Origin: JANOMH01 sp031422295 | GTDB taxonomy: Bacteria > Pseudomonadota > Alphaproteobacteria > Rhodobacterales > Rhodobacteraceae | Direction of reading: 5' to 3' | DNA: 64,000 nucleotides | Assembly (NCBI GenBank): GCA_031422295.1 | Contig: JANOQM010000009.1 | Coordinates: forward strand, 1 to 64,000 | Part shown: piece by piece, positions 35,442 through 42,808 of the stretch | How positions within the stretch are numbered: the stretch's first letter is position 1 | Layout of the letters: each line of letters begins with the position of its first letter | The notes under the pieces: generated by a model | Told to the model about the DNA's origin: nothing | The model's database searches: none | Seen by the model: the letters and a program-made list of their open reading frames with translations, nothing else | Position numbers and translations under genes: made by a program

Positions 35442-36304
35442 AAAACCCGCCCGGCTATGGCGTCAAGCTTTGCCAAAATCGTCGGATCGCGGACCTCGGG
35501 TGCCGTCATGATGGCATGGTCAAGCGCGCGGTCACAGCCATGCGGACAGGGCTGCCGGTCCGGCCCAAGCAGGCCAGGCAAGGCTGCTATCAGCGATTTT
35601 GCCTTGTGCGCATTACCCTTTAACGTGTTCAGAATGCTGGATATATCCACCGTTCCATGGTCCGGGTGCCAGCTGTCATAATCGGTCACCATGGCCACAG
35701 ATGCATAGCACAACTCGGCTTCACGGGCCAGTTTCGCCTCGGGCATATTGGTCATGCCGATCACATCGCAGCCCCATTGCCGGTACAGTTGGCTTTCCGC
35801 CACCGAACTGAACTGCGGCCCCTCCATTGCCAGATAGGTGCCGCCGTGGTGGGCCTTTATACCAAGATTTTCAGCCGCCTTGGCGATTGCATCGCCCAGT
35901 CGCGCACAGGTTGGATGTGCAACGGACACATGCGCCACGCAGCCGGTACCGAAAAATGACTTATCCCGCGCAAAGGTCCGGTCGATGAACTGATCGATGA
36001 TCACGAAATCGCCCGGCGCCATATTTTCACGGAATGACCCGACGGCAGAAACCGAGATGACATCAGTCACGCCCAGCCGTTTCAGCGCATCGATATTGGC
36101 CCGGTAGGGGACAGTTGTGGGCGAATGCACATGCCCGCGCCCGTGGCGGGGCAGAAACGCCATTGGCACGCCGTCCAGCCGCCCGACCAGAACCTGATCC
36201 GAAGGCTCCCCCCAAGGCGAGTTCACCTTGACCCATGCCGCGCCTTCCAGCCCGTCAATCTCGTAAATACCGGACCCGCCGATGACGCCGATCATGGTTT
36301 GCAT
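35438..36304 (-). CDS. mtnP: S-methyl-5'-thioadenosine phosphorylase
   Basis: A 288-residue member of the PNP/UDP phosphorylase superfamily, MTAP class. Phosphate-binding GVIGGSGIYEIDGL at the N-terminus, FLPRHGRGHVHSPT, and YLAMEGPQFSSVAES with NMPEAKLAREAELCYA define it. It splits 5'-methylthioadenosine, a by-product of polyamine synthesis and quorum signals, into adenine and methylthioribose-1-phosphate. A start three codons later (MIGVIGG) is possible. Apt encoded downstream completes the salvage. Confidence 0.95.
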   Translation of the reverse strand: MQTMIGVIGGSGIYEIDGLEGAAWVKVNSPWGEPSDQVLVGRLDGVPMAFLPRHGRGHVHSPTTVPYRANIDALKRLGVTDVISVSAVGSFRENMAPGDFVIIDQFIDRTFARDKSFFGTGCVAHVSVAHPTCARLGDAIAKAAENLGIKAHHGGTYLAMEGPQFSSVAESQLYRQWGCDVIGMTNMPEAKLAREAELCYASVAMVTDYDSWHPDHGTVDISSILNTLKGNAHKAKSLIAALPGLLGPDRQPCPHGCDRALDHAIMTAPEVRDPTILAKLDAIAGRVL

Positions 36305-36368
36305 GGGGGATGGGCTCCGGCTGAGTGTTGTCGTGAGGATAGGGGAGGGGGGAAAGGATGGGAAGGGG

Positions 36369-36433
36369 GTAGGGTGGGGTGAAACCCACGTGTTGTCATG
36401 GGTTTCACAGGCGCATGGGTTGCACCCACGCTA
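36369..36433. repeat. Family-A palindromes downstream of mtnP promoter region
   Basis: A copy at 36369-36390 (GTAGGGTGGGGTGAAACCCACG) and a variant at 36413-36432 (GCATGGGTTGCACCCACGCT) lie between the flavin reductase gene end and the mtnP start, both minus strand. A partial TGGGTTTCACAGG lies between them. The right-hand unit is of the same variant type as the large inverted repeat at 51003. Confidence 0.75.
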
Positions 36434-37036
36434 CTCGTCGGGGCGTCTCATTTCGAATACTTCGCGCACCACCGAATAATCTTTGTATCCGCTGCGGGCC
36501 AAGGGTTGGTAGATGGTCACATCGAACCGACCGTTGATCAGACAATCATCGCGCAGATGCACGCCGACAACCTCGCCGAACACCACGAAATTCGCCTCTC
36601 CCGGCAAGGTCACCACCTGCGTCAGGCGGCATTCCAGCGCTGCGGGGGCATTGGCGACGCGGGCGCAGCGGATCGTGCTGCATTCGGTTCGGTCAATCCC
36701 CGCATCGGCAAATTCATCCACCGCCCGCGGCCAGGGCCCTGACGTGCGCCCCATTGCGTCCTTCATCGCAAAGCCCACGATATTCACGCAAAACACGCCC
36801 GTTTCGCGGATATTGGCGACTGAATCCTTGGTGTCGCCCCGGTCCGGCTTGGCCCCGGTCGAGGCGAACATCACCTGCGGCGGGGTATAGGCCACGGCGT
36901 TGAAAAACGAATAAGGAGCAAGGTTGTCAGACCCATCCAGCCCCCGCGACGAAATCCAGCCAATCGGGCGCGGCGACACAATGGCGCTAAACGGGTTATG
37001 CGGCAGGCCGTGGCCTTGGGACGGAACATAGAACAT
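36431..37036 (-). CDS. Flavin reductase-like domain protein
   Basis: A 201-residue protein of the FMN-binding split-barrel flavin reductase family. The N-terminal NPFSAIVSPRPIGWISS and NLAPYSFFNAVAYTPPQVMFAS motifs contact FMN in this family, and NIRETGVFCVNIV follows. The physiological partner is unknown: it could be a flavin reductase for a monooxygenase or an isolated NAD(P)H:flavin oxidoreductase. It stands divergently from the following GNAT gene with a 70 bp gap. Confidence 0.88.
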   Translation of the reverse strand: MFYVPSQGHGLPHNPFSAIVSPRPIGWISSRGLDGSDNLAPYSFFNAVAYTPPQVMFASTGAKPDRGDTKDSVANIRETGVFCVNIVGFAMKDAMGRTSGPWPRAVDEFADAGIDRTECSTIRCARVANAPAALECRLTQVVTLPGEANFVVFGEVVGVHLRDDCLINGRFDVTIYQPLARSGYKDYSVVREVFEMRRPDE

Positions 37037-37106
37037 CTTGCAAACTTTCTCGTTTTGCCCAAAGGGGTAGCCGCAATATGGCGACAGTTCCAGACCCGAG
37101 GGGCAG

Positions 37107-37595
37107 ATGATCGAAGTCGATCAGGAAACAGCGGATGATTGGTGGGAAGTCGAGGCGCTATATAACCTGTGCTTTGCGCCGGGCCGCGAGGCGTTGTCGT
37201 CCTACCGGCTGCGCGACGGCATCCCGCCGGTGGCCGAGTTGTGTCTGGTCGCCCGTGATAGGGACGGCAGTTTGGCCGGAGCAATCCGCAACTGGCCGGT
37301 GCGGGTGGGTGGTAAATGGGCGCTGCTGCTGGGCCCTGTCGCCGTGCATCCGACCCATCAGGGCGAGGGGTTGGGCGGGCTGCTGATCTACCGCGCGATT
37401 GAGATTGCGCGGATTGATAAATGGAGCCGGATCCTGCTGGTGGGTGATGCGCCTTATTACGGCCGGTTCGGGTTTGCCAAACTGGACGGCGTGGTGATGC
37501 CGCCGCCCACCAACCCCGACCGGGTGCTGGGGTTGGCGTTGCGCGACGGGGCCTGGGGCGGGATAATTGGCCCGGTTACCCGACCAGTTGATTGA
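37107..37595 (+). CDS. GNAT N-acetyltransferase (YhbS-like)
   Basis: A 162-residue GNAT-fold protein. The acetyl-CoA pyrophosphate loop is VHPTHQGEGLGGLLIYRAI (~79-97) and the late motif GDAPYYGRFGFAKLD resembles YhbS-type acetyltransferases. Starts at ATG 37107. The substrate is unknown. Confidence 0.87.
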   Translation: MIEVDQETADDWWEVEALYNLCFAPGREALSSYRLRDGIPPVAELCLVARDRDGSLAGAIRNWPVRVGGKWALLLGPVAVHPTHQGEGLGGLLIYRAIEIARIDKWSRILLVGDAPYYGRFGFAKLDGVVMPPPTNPDRVLGLALRDGAWGGIIGPVTRPVD

Positions 37596-37626
37596 AATCT
37601 GCCCAAGCATGACCATTTGAAAGTGC

Positions 37627-38418
37627 ATGAACCAACCCGTCATGATCGAGATCAATCCCGACAACCCCAAACCGCCCCTGACGGACGCGGCCCGTGCCGA
37701 TGTGGCTGCCTTGGCCGCAAGGCAACGACGGGCCAATGGCCTGCTGATGAAGGTGGTGAATTTCGCTGGCGGGCAGGTTGAAGATGGATTGAAACTGCTG
37801 CCCAAAGCCATGCGTGGGCAGGTCGAGGCGGCGGTCAAATCAGCGCTGCTGCGCGCCTATGACGTGGCATCGCGGTCCCGCAAATTGTCGATTGTCCGGT
37901 CCGACCGGGCGCACCGGATTATCGGCACGCTGTCGGGCGCATTGGGCGGGATCGGAGGCCTGCCCACCGCTTTGGCCGAATTGCCTGTGGCCACGATGTT
38001 GATTTTTCGTGCCGTGCAGGGTGTTGCCGTACAATATGGCGAGGATCCCTTGTCCGAGGCGACCCGGATCGAATGTCTGCGGGTGTTCGGTGCGGGCGGC
38101 CCCGGGGGTGCTGATGACGGGATCGACAGTGGGTTCATCGGCGCAAGGCTGAGCATCACCGGCCCCGCCATTGGCAAGATCATCGCCAAAGTTGCCCCCC
38201 GGTTCGGCGCGGTCCTGTCGCAAAAGCTGTTGACCCAAGCGGTTCCCATTATTGGGGCGGCGGCGGGGGCGGGCACGAATTACGCCTTTGTCGATTACTA
38301 CATCGAAATGGCCCATGTGCATTTCGGCCTGCGCAAGGTGGGGCGGGACCACGGGGCTGCGGCAGTGGCGGATGTGTTTCACCGCGCGCTGGCGGCAGGG
38401 AAATTGTCTAAATCGTAG
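37627..38418 (+). CDS. EcsC-family protein
   Basis: A 263-residue protein matching the EcsC family pattern: SALLRAYDVASRSRKL, then GTLSGALGGIGGLPTALAELP with a hydrophobic amphipathic helix, and a C-terminal GAAAGAGTNYAFVDYYIEMA. Hydrophobic central stretches suggest membrane association. The family is named after a protein near a Bacillus ABC exporter and has no established biochemical role. It lies 31 bp after the GNAT gene and is followed by family-B palindromes. Confidence 0.85.
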   Translation: MNQPVMIEINPDNPKPPLTDAARADVAALAARQRRANGLLMKVVNFAGGQVEDGLKLLPKAMRGQVEAAVKSALLRAYDVASRSRKLSIVRSDRAHRIIGTLSGALGGIGGLPTALAELPVATMLIFRAVQGVAVQYGEDPLSEATRIECLRVFGAGGPGGADDGIDSGFIGARLSITGPAIGKIIAKVAPRFGAVLSQKLLTQAVPIIGAAAGAGTNYAFVDYYIEMAHVHFGLRKVGRDHGAAAVADVFHRALAAGKLSKS

Positions 38419-38470
38419 GATGGGCAATATGCCCATCAATCCCGGTAGGATGGGCAGATTGCCTATCCTT
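38415..38470. repeat. Family-B palindromic pair (GTAGGATGGGCAAT)
   Basis: GTAGGATGGGCAATATGCCC starts at 38415 (full palindrome GATGGGCAATATGCCCATC at 38419-38437) and GTAGGATGGGCAGATTGCC starts at 38445, running to 38470. It lies between the EcsC-like gene end and the leftward ptsP remnant, a convergent junction, as for the pair at 34184-34232. Confidence 0.8.
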
Positions 38471-38595
38471 CGCTACAGTTGCAATCCACTCTGTCACCGC
38501 CCCCCGCACCGATTGTTCACCGCTGATCCGGGCCGCATCAATCACTGCCTTGGCGTCGTCCAGATCGACGCGGAGCAGCATGTGCTTGACTGCAG
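38468..38595 (-). pseudogene. Remnant of a ptsP 3' end
   Basis: Minus-strand codons here spell a ~41-residue segment (AVKHMLLRVDLDDAKAVID followed by AARISGEQSVRGAVTEW and IATVA). It aligns without gaps to the C-terminus of the intact ptsP product encoded at 39577-39720, with 29 of 41 residues identical by my count. The DNA is also clearly alignable (for example CCCCGCACCGATTG and CCGCTGATCCGGG are shared). Homology stops abruptly near 38595. No upstream domain remains, so this is a fragment. The intact gene lies ~1 kb away on the same strand with a sulfotransferase gene between them, which suggests a duplication or an integration event. Confidence 0.8.
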
Positions 38596-38761
38596 ATTTC
38601 GCATCGCTTCTACATATGCGCGCTTTAAGCTCACAGCCAAACTCGCTAAAATCAAAAGCAATAGCAAGATCGACCAAGTTACACTTTCGCCCGGCGTCCG
38701 CTTTAGAGCCTGTTGAGATTCATTGGGACAAAGATGGAACAAAACCGCGTTGTAAGCAAGA

Positions 38762-39373
38762 TCAGCGTTGCGTGCTGGCAGCCTTCAGCCGGTCTTGAAA
38801 GTCATCTGCGGCATTGGACTGCGGATAAGGTTGGTCCGGCACTTCAACTCCGAGATGGGCGCAAAGCGACGGCCAGCCATCGCCGATCCGGTGAACGAGA
38901 AGCCGCCCGGGCGGCACTTCGGCCATCACCGCCGCCACATGGGCCTGATAGACCGCGATGGCATGGTCGCGGTCCCTCAGCCCGCCAAAGACCTGCTCGG
39001 CAATCAGGGCGCGCCCCAGCGAAGCTGGATCAGAATCGGAGAGGTCCACTTTCAGCAGCGTGCTGGACATACTTTTCCACCAGCTCTCCGGGCTGCGCCA
39101 GGTCAGGATAACCTTGGCGTCGGGATTGGCCGCGATCAATTCACGCCAGTAATGGGCCGAAGGCCAGTCGACGCAGGCGACATAGCCTTCAAACAGATAT
39201 TCCCAGTCGCAAGGGCCCCCCGCCACCATCGCCTGCCAGCGGGCCTTCTGTTCGGGCTTTGCCATCACTTCGAACATGTGGTGACAGGGACCGAATCCCA
39301 GGATCGTCAGGGCCTCGCGCATGGAATCGGTTCCGGTCCGGCCGAAACCGGTTCCGATGACTTTCAGTGGCAT
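38762..39373 (-). CDS. Sulfotransferase family protein
   Basis: A 203-residue protein of the short bacterial sulfotransferase type. The PAPS-phosphate-binding P-loop-like N-terminus VIGTGFGRTGTDSMREAL (~5-22) and the VILTWRSPESWWKSM segment (~88-102, the 3'-phosphate-binding region) are visible, with LVHRIGDGWPSLCAHLGV later. It should transfer sulfate from PAPS to an unknown acceptor. It stands alone between the ptsP remnant and intact ptsP, so it may have arrived as an insertion. Confidence 0.85.
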   Translation of the reverse strand: MPLKVIGTGFGRTGTDSMREALTILGFGPCHHMFEVMAKPEQKARWQAMVAGGPCDWEYLFEGYVACVDWPSAHYWRELIAANPDAKVILTWRSPESWWKSMSSTLLKVDLSDSDPASLGRALIAEQVFGGLRDRDHAIAVYQAHVAAVMAEVPPGRLLVHRIGDGWPSLCAHLGVEVPDQPYPQSNAADDFQDRLKAASTQR

Positions 39374-39401
39374 GAAAATTTCTCCGATGGGTCGTGCCAG
39401 T

Positions 39402-39439
39402 CCTACACGGTTGCGCCAGTCTTACACGGTTGCGCCAGT
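39402..39439. repeat. Tandem 19 bp direct repeat
   Basis: Two adjacent 19 bp copies, CCTACACGGTTGCGCCAGT and CTTACACGGTTGCGCCAGT, lie ~30 bp upstream of the sulfotransferase start. They differ at one position. A short palindrome, TTGCGCAAC, follows. They may be tandem regulator sites for the sulfotransferase gene or a small duplication. Confidence 0.75.
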
Positions 39440-39479
39440 TGCGCAACATGGGGGTGGAAGGAAGCCAGCGGCTGGGCCA

Positions 39480-39578
39480 AAGCGTGTCAGGTTTGAATTG
39501 AATCGAAAATCACTGTCTCTCGCAATGCTTGAACGCGATTTCCGATGTCAGTGTTGCAATCAAAACCTGACACGCTCT
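39480..39578. mobile_element. MITE-like ~98 bp inverted-repeat element at ptsP 3' end
   Basis: Terminal inverted arms AGCGTGTCAGGTTTGAATTG (left, from 39481) and CAATCAAAACCTGACACGCT (right, ending at 39576) enclose ~57 bp with no open frame. The arms pair over ~19 bp with one offset base. The right arm runs directly into the ptsP stop codon (minus-strand reading TAGAGCGTGTCAGG), so the element could supply that stop. No transposase is encoded. Target-site duplications are not evident. Confidence 0.55.
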
Positions 39579-41820
39579 AAGCCACCCCCGCCAACCACTC
39601 CACCACGGCACCCCGCACCGATTGCGCGCCGCTGATCCGGGCGGCGTCCATCACGGCGCGGCATTCATCCAGATTAACCCGGCGCAACAGGTGCTTGACC
39701 GGGCCAATCGATGCAGGCCGCATTGACAGCATCCGCAGGCCGAGGGCGGCGAAACACAGCGCCTCGATTGGGCGCCCGGCATCCTCGCCGCAGAAACTCA
39801 GCGGGACGGAATGGATTTTGCACCGGGCGATGATCTGTTCGAGGAAGGTCAGGAAACTGACATCCAGTGTATCATAGCGCCGCCGCACCCGTTCGTTTTC
39901 GCGGTCAGCGGCGAAAAAGAACTGTTTCAGGTCATTGCCGCCGATGGAAATGAAATCCACCTCGCGCCAGAAACTATCGGGGGCAAAGGCAAGGCTGGGG
40001 GTTTCCAGCATGGCCCCCACCTCGAACGACACGGGCAGGGGGTGGCCCAATATCCGTTCCCGCGCCAGCGCCTTGTCCCATTCGGCCCGCGCCGCTTGAA
40101 ACTCATCCCCCGCCGCGATGAACGGGAACATCACCGACAAAGGCCGCCCCGCTGCCGCCCGGATCAGCGCCTGCAACTGCATCCGCAACACACCGGGTTT
40201 ATCCAGCCCCACCCGGATCGCCCGCCAGCCCATCGCAGGGTTGGGTTCGTCATTGGGCTTCATATAGGACAGCACCTTGTCCGACCCGATATCCAGCGTG
40301 CGGAACGCCACCCGCTTGCCCGCCGCGGAATCCATGACGCGGGAATACAGCGCCGACAGTTCCGCCCGCTGTGGCATCTTGTTGCGCACCAGAAACTGCA
40401 ATTCGGTGCGGAACAGGCCCACACCTTCGGCCCCGGACCCCACCAAAGACGGCAGATCGGCCATCAGCCCGGCGTTCATGTGCAGTTTTACAACCGCACC
40501 GCACAAAGCCTGCGCTGGCAGATCACGCAAGCCGACATAGCGTTCCTGCGCGCGGGCCTGCATGGCGATTTTCTCGCCAAACGCCGTCTTCACCGTCTCG
40601 TCGGGCCGCAGATGCACAATGCCCTGATCGCCATCGACCAGAATACTGTCGCCATTCAGCGCCTCTGTCGTGATGTTATCCACCCTTAGTACCAAAGGAA
40701 TCGCCCAGGCGCGGGCCACAATCGCCGCATGGCTGCCGACTGATCCTTCCTCCAGCACGATGCCTTTCAGGATCTTGCCATATTCCAGCAACTCACCGGG
40801 CCCGATATTGCGGGCGACGAGAATCGGGTTTTCGGGCATTTCTGACCCCATATCCGCGCCTTGCCCGGTCAGAATGCGCAGCAGCCGGTTCGAGATATCG
40901 TCCAGGTCATGCAGCCGTTCGCGTAAATATGGATCGGCGGCCTGCGCCATCCGGCTGCGGGCCAAAGATTGTTCCTTTTCCACTGCAGCCTCGGCGGACA
41001 GGCCCGATTGCACATCATCCTCCATCCGGCGCAGCCACGACCGGGAATGCGCGAACATCCGGTATGCCTCGAGGACTTCGGTTTCGTCTTTGTCCGTGGT
41101 GGTCGCTGTTGCGAGCATATCATCTACCGACCCGCGCAGCCGGTCGACGGCAGCCTGCAGCCGGATCACTTCTTTCTCGGGATCATCCGAGATCGGGTTG
41201 GTGACCACCACGCGGGGTTCATGCAGATACACCCGGCCTTCAACCGCACCCTCCTGGCCTTGGGTGCCACGAAACATCACCGGGCGCTGGTGGCGGGCCG
41301 ATAGGGCAGCACCTTCGCCGGTGAACGCGCCCAGTTCGGTCATTTCGGCCAGCACCATAGCCACGACTTCCAGCGCATAAACCTCGTCCGCCGTAAATTC
41401 GCGGGCGGCTTTGTTTTGCACGACCAGCACGCCCAAAGCCTCGCCCAGACGCTGCACCGGCACGCCGCAGAACGACGAATATCGCTCTTCGCCGGTTTCG
41501 GGCATGTAGCGGAAACCCTTTTCGGCCGGGGCATTGGCAGTGTTCACCACCTGGCGTAACCGCGCCGTGCGGCCGACCAGCCCCTCGCCCAGCCGCATCC
41601 TTGTCTGGTGCACGGCTTCAGGCTTCAGCCCCTCGGTTGCACATAATTCAAGCGTCTCGGCATCGCGGAACAGATAGATCGAACAGACCTCGGCCTGCAT
41701 CGACCGGGCAATGAGGCCCACGATATTGTTCAGCCGCGCCTGCCCGGCCACGTTTTCGGCCAAGGCCGCCCTGAGCGTACCCAGCAGCTTGCGGCTCTCG
41801 CTTTCGATCCTGTCGGGCAT
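39577..41820 (-). CDS. ptsP: Enzyme I-Ntr, phosphoenolpyruvate-protein phosphotransferase
   Basis: A 747-residue protein. An N-terminal GAF domain (to ~170) is followed by the EI helical domain and the swivelling domain with the phospho-His motif GSVGSHAAIVARA (~360-372), then the PEP-binding barrel with VGLFRTELQFL, PVSFEVGAMLETPSLAF, DFISIGGNDLKQF and the active-site cysteine in LSFCGEDAGRPIE. It starts the nitrogen phosphotransferase cascade (PEP to NPr to EIIA-Ntr). Its last ~41 codons are duplicated at 38468-38595. Confidence 0.97.
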   Translation of the reverse strand: MPDRIESESRKLLGTLRAALAENVAGQARLNNIVGLIARSMQAEVCSIYLFRDAETLELCATEGLKPEAVHQTRMRLGEGLVGRTARLRQVVNTANAPAEKGFRYMPETGEERYSSFCGVPVQRLGEALGVLVVQNKAAREFTADEVYALEVVAMVLAEMTELGAFTGEGAALSARHQRPVMFRGTQGQEGAVEGRVYLHEPRVVVTNPISDDPEKEVIRLQAAVDRLRGSVDDMLATATTTDKDETEVLEAYRMFAHSRSWLRRMEDDVQSGLSAEAAVEKEQSLARSRMAQAADPYLRERLHDLDDISNRLLRILTGQGADMGSEMPENPILVARNIGPGELLEYGKILKGIVLEEGSVGSHAAIVARAWAIPLVLRVDNITTEALNGDSILVDGDQGIVHLRPDETVKTAFGEKIAMQARAQERYVGLRDLPAQALCGAVVKLHMNAGLMADLPSLVGSGAEGVGLFRTELQFLVRNKMPQRAELSALYSRVMDSAAGKRVAFRTLDIGSDKVLSYMKPNDEPNPAMGWRAIRVGLDKPGVLRMQLQALIRAAAGRPLSVMFPFIAAGDEFQAARAEWDKALARERILGHPLPVSFEVGAMLETPSLAFAPDSFWREVDFISIGGNDLKQFFFAADRENERVRRRYDTLDVSFLTFLEQIIARCKIHSVPLSFCGEDAGRPIEALCFAALGLRMLSMRPASIGPVKHLLRRVNLDECRAVMDAARISGAQSVRGAVVEWLAGVA

Positions 41821-42026
41821 TCTGCTTCCCCATGCGCCACGCCTGTCCCGAACAGGGTTGGCCGGATTGGGTTAAAGCATAGGCGGGGACAAAGGGGAAC
41901 CGGGAAGGTGGGGAAACTGGGCCAACCCGGTCCTCCGGTTGACGGCTGGATTGCCGCATGTTCGAATAAGGCCGAGGTGCCGGACACACTGGCGCAGATA
42001 TTTTGCCCCCCGTCGGGAGAGTGAAT

Positions 42027-42524
42027 GTGTTGTCCATCGTCCAGATTGAAACGCCCGCCCAGATCAATGCAGTACGCGGCCTTGTCCGCGAATTCGTGGC
42101 CTTTGCCCTGACGCAGGATCCCTCGGCCAAGGATGCCCCTGCCTTTTCCGGTCTTGAGGCCCAGTTGGCCGACCTGCCCGGAATCTTCGGCCCGCCAGAC
42201 GGGGCGTTTCTGCTGGCCATGGTCGATGGTGCCCCTGCGGGCTGCGTCGCCTTGCGCCGCGACCGCCCGGGGGTCTGCGAGGTCAAACGGATGTTCGTGC
42301 GCCCGGCGTTTCGCGGCCAAAGTCTGGGCGAAGCCCTGGTGGCGGCACTGATCGAAAAGGCCAGCGATCTGGGCTATCGCAGAATCGTGCTGGATTCATT
42401 CCACACGATGCCATCGGCGCATCACCAGTATCGCAAGGCTGGATTTTTCGATGTGCCGCCGACATTTGAACTGCCCGGAAATCTGGTGGGCAAGGTGGTG
42501 TTCATGCAAATGGATTTGTTTTGA
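42027..42524 (+). CDS. GNAT N-acetyltransferase
   Basis: A GNAT-fold protein of 165 residues from this start. Acetyl-CoA loop VRPAFRGQSLGEALVAAL (~92-110), then LDSFHTMPSAHHQYRKAGF. The start is uncertain: an open TTG at 42003, a GTG at 42021 and a GTG at 42027 are all in frame. I prefer 42027 because GGGAGA lies ~7 bp ahead. Divergent from ptsP. The substrate is unknown. Confidence 0.82.
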   Translation: MLSIVQIETPAQINAVRGLVREFVAFALTQDPSAKDAPAFSGLEAQLADLPGIFGPPDGAFLLAMVDGAPAGCVALRRDRPGVCEVKRMFVRPAFRGQSLGEALVAALIEKASDLGYRRIVLDSFHTMPSAHHQYRKAGFFDVPPTFELPGNLVGKVVFMQMDLF

Positions 42525-42808
42525 AGTCGGAAGTGTCTCAACAAAGTCAACGTTGCGAGATTTTTCCTTCGCCCGGAACCAAGGGCGTAGCCCGCCGGGC
42601 GGTGCCCGTCCGCCCCCTAGGGCGGGCACCCGCAACCGCTTGGGCAAGGAACACCGGCAAGAGACCGCAACCATAAAGCACCGCAACCCAGCATCGCCGT
42701 GCCCACCGCGCGGACTGGCACCGCCCTGTGTCACGTCAGGTTTGACGAAGTCCGATGGTGACCAGAGCGGCTCGAAAATTGGCCTACCGTGGCCGATCCA
42801 CCCCGTAC
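42525..42808. other. Non-coding intergenic region, GNAT end / lysC end
   Basis: A 284 bp gap at a convergent junction. It contains a GC-rich inverted stretch around 42600-42635 (GTGCCCGTCC ... GGGCGGGCAC) able to form a stem of 7-8 bp, but no continuous reading frame with a ribosome site and no match to the other repeat families here. The composition is unlike a simple terminator; it may be a decayed gene or element. Confidence 0.4.

Noticed and set aside
38542..38742. Small frame with a hydrophobic helix between the ptsP remnant and the sulfotransferase gene
   Set aside because: It overlaps the ptsP remnant out of frame, has no ribosome site, and its C-terminus is a frame-shifted reading of the remnant.
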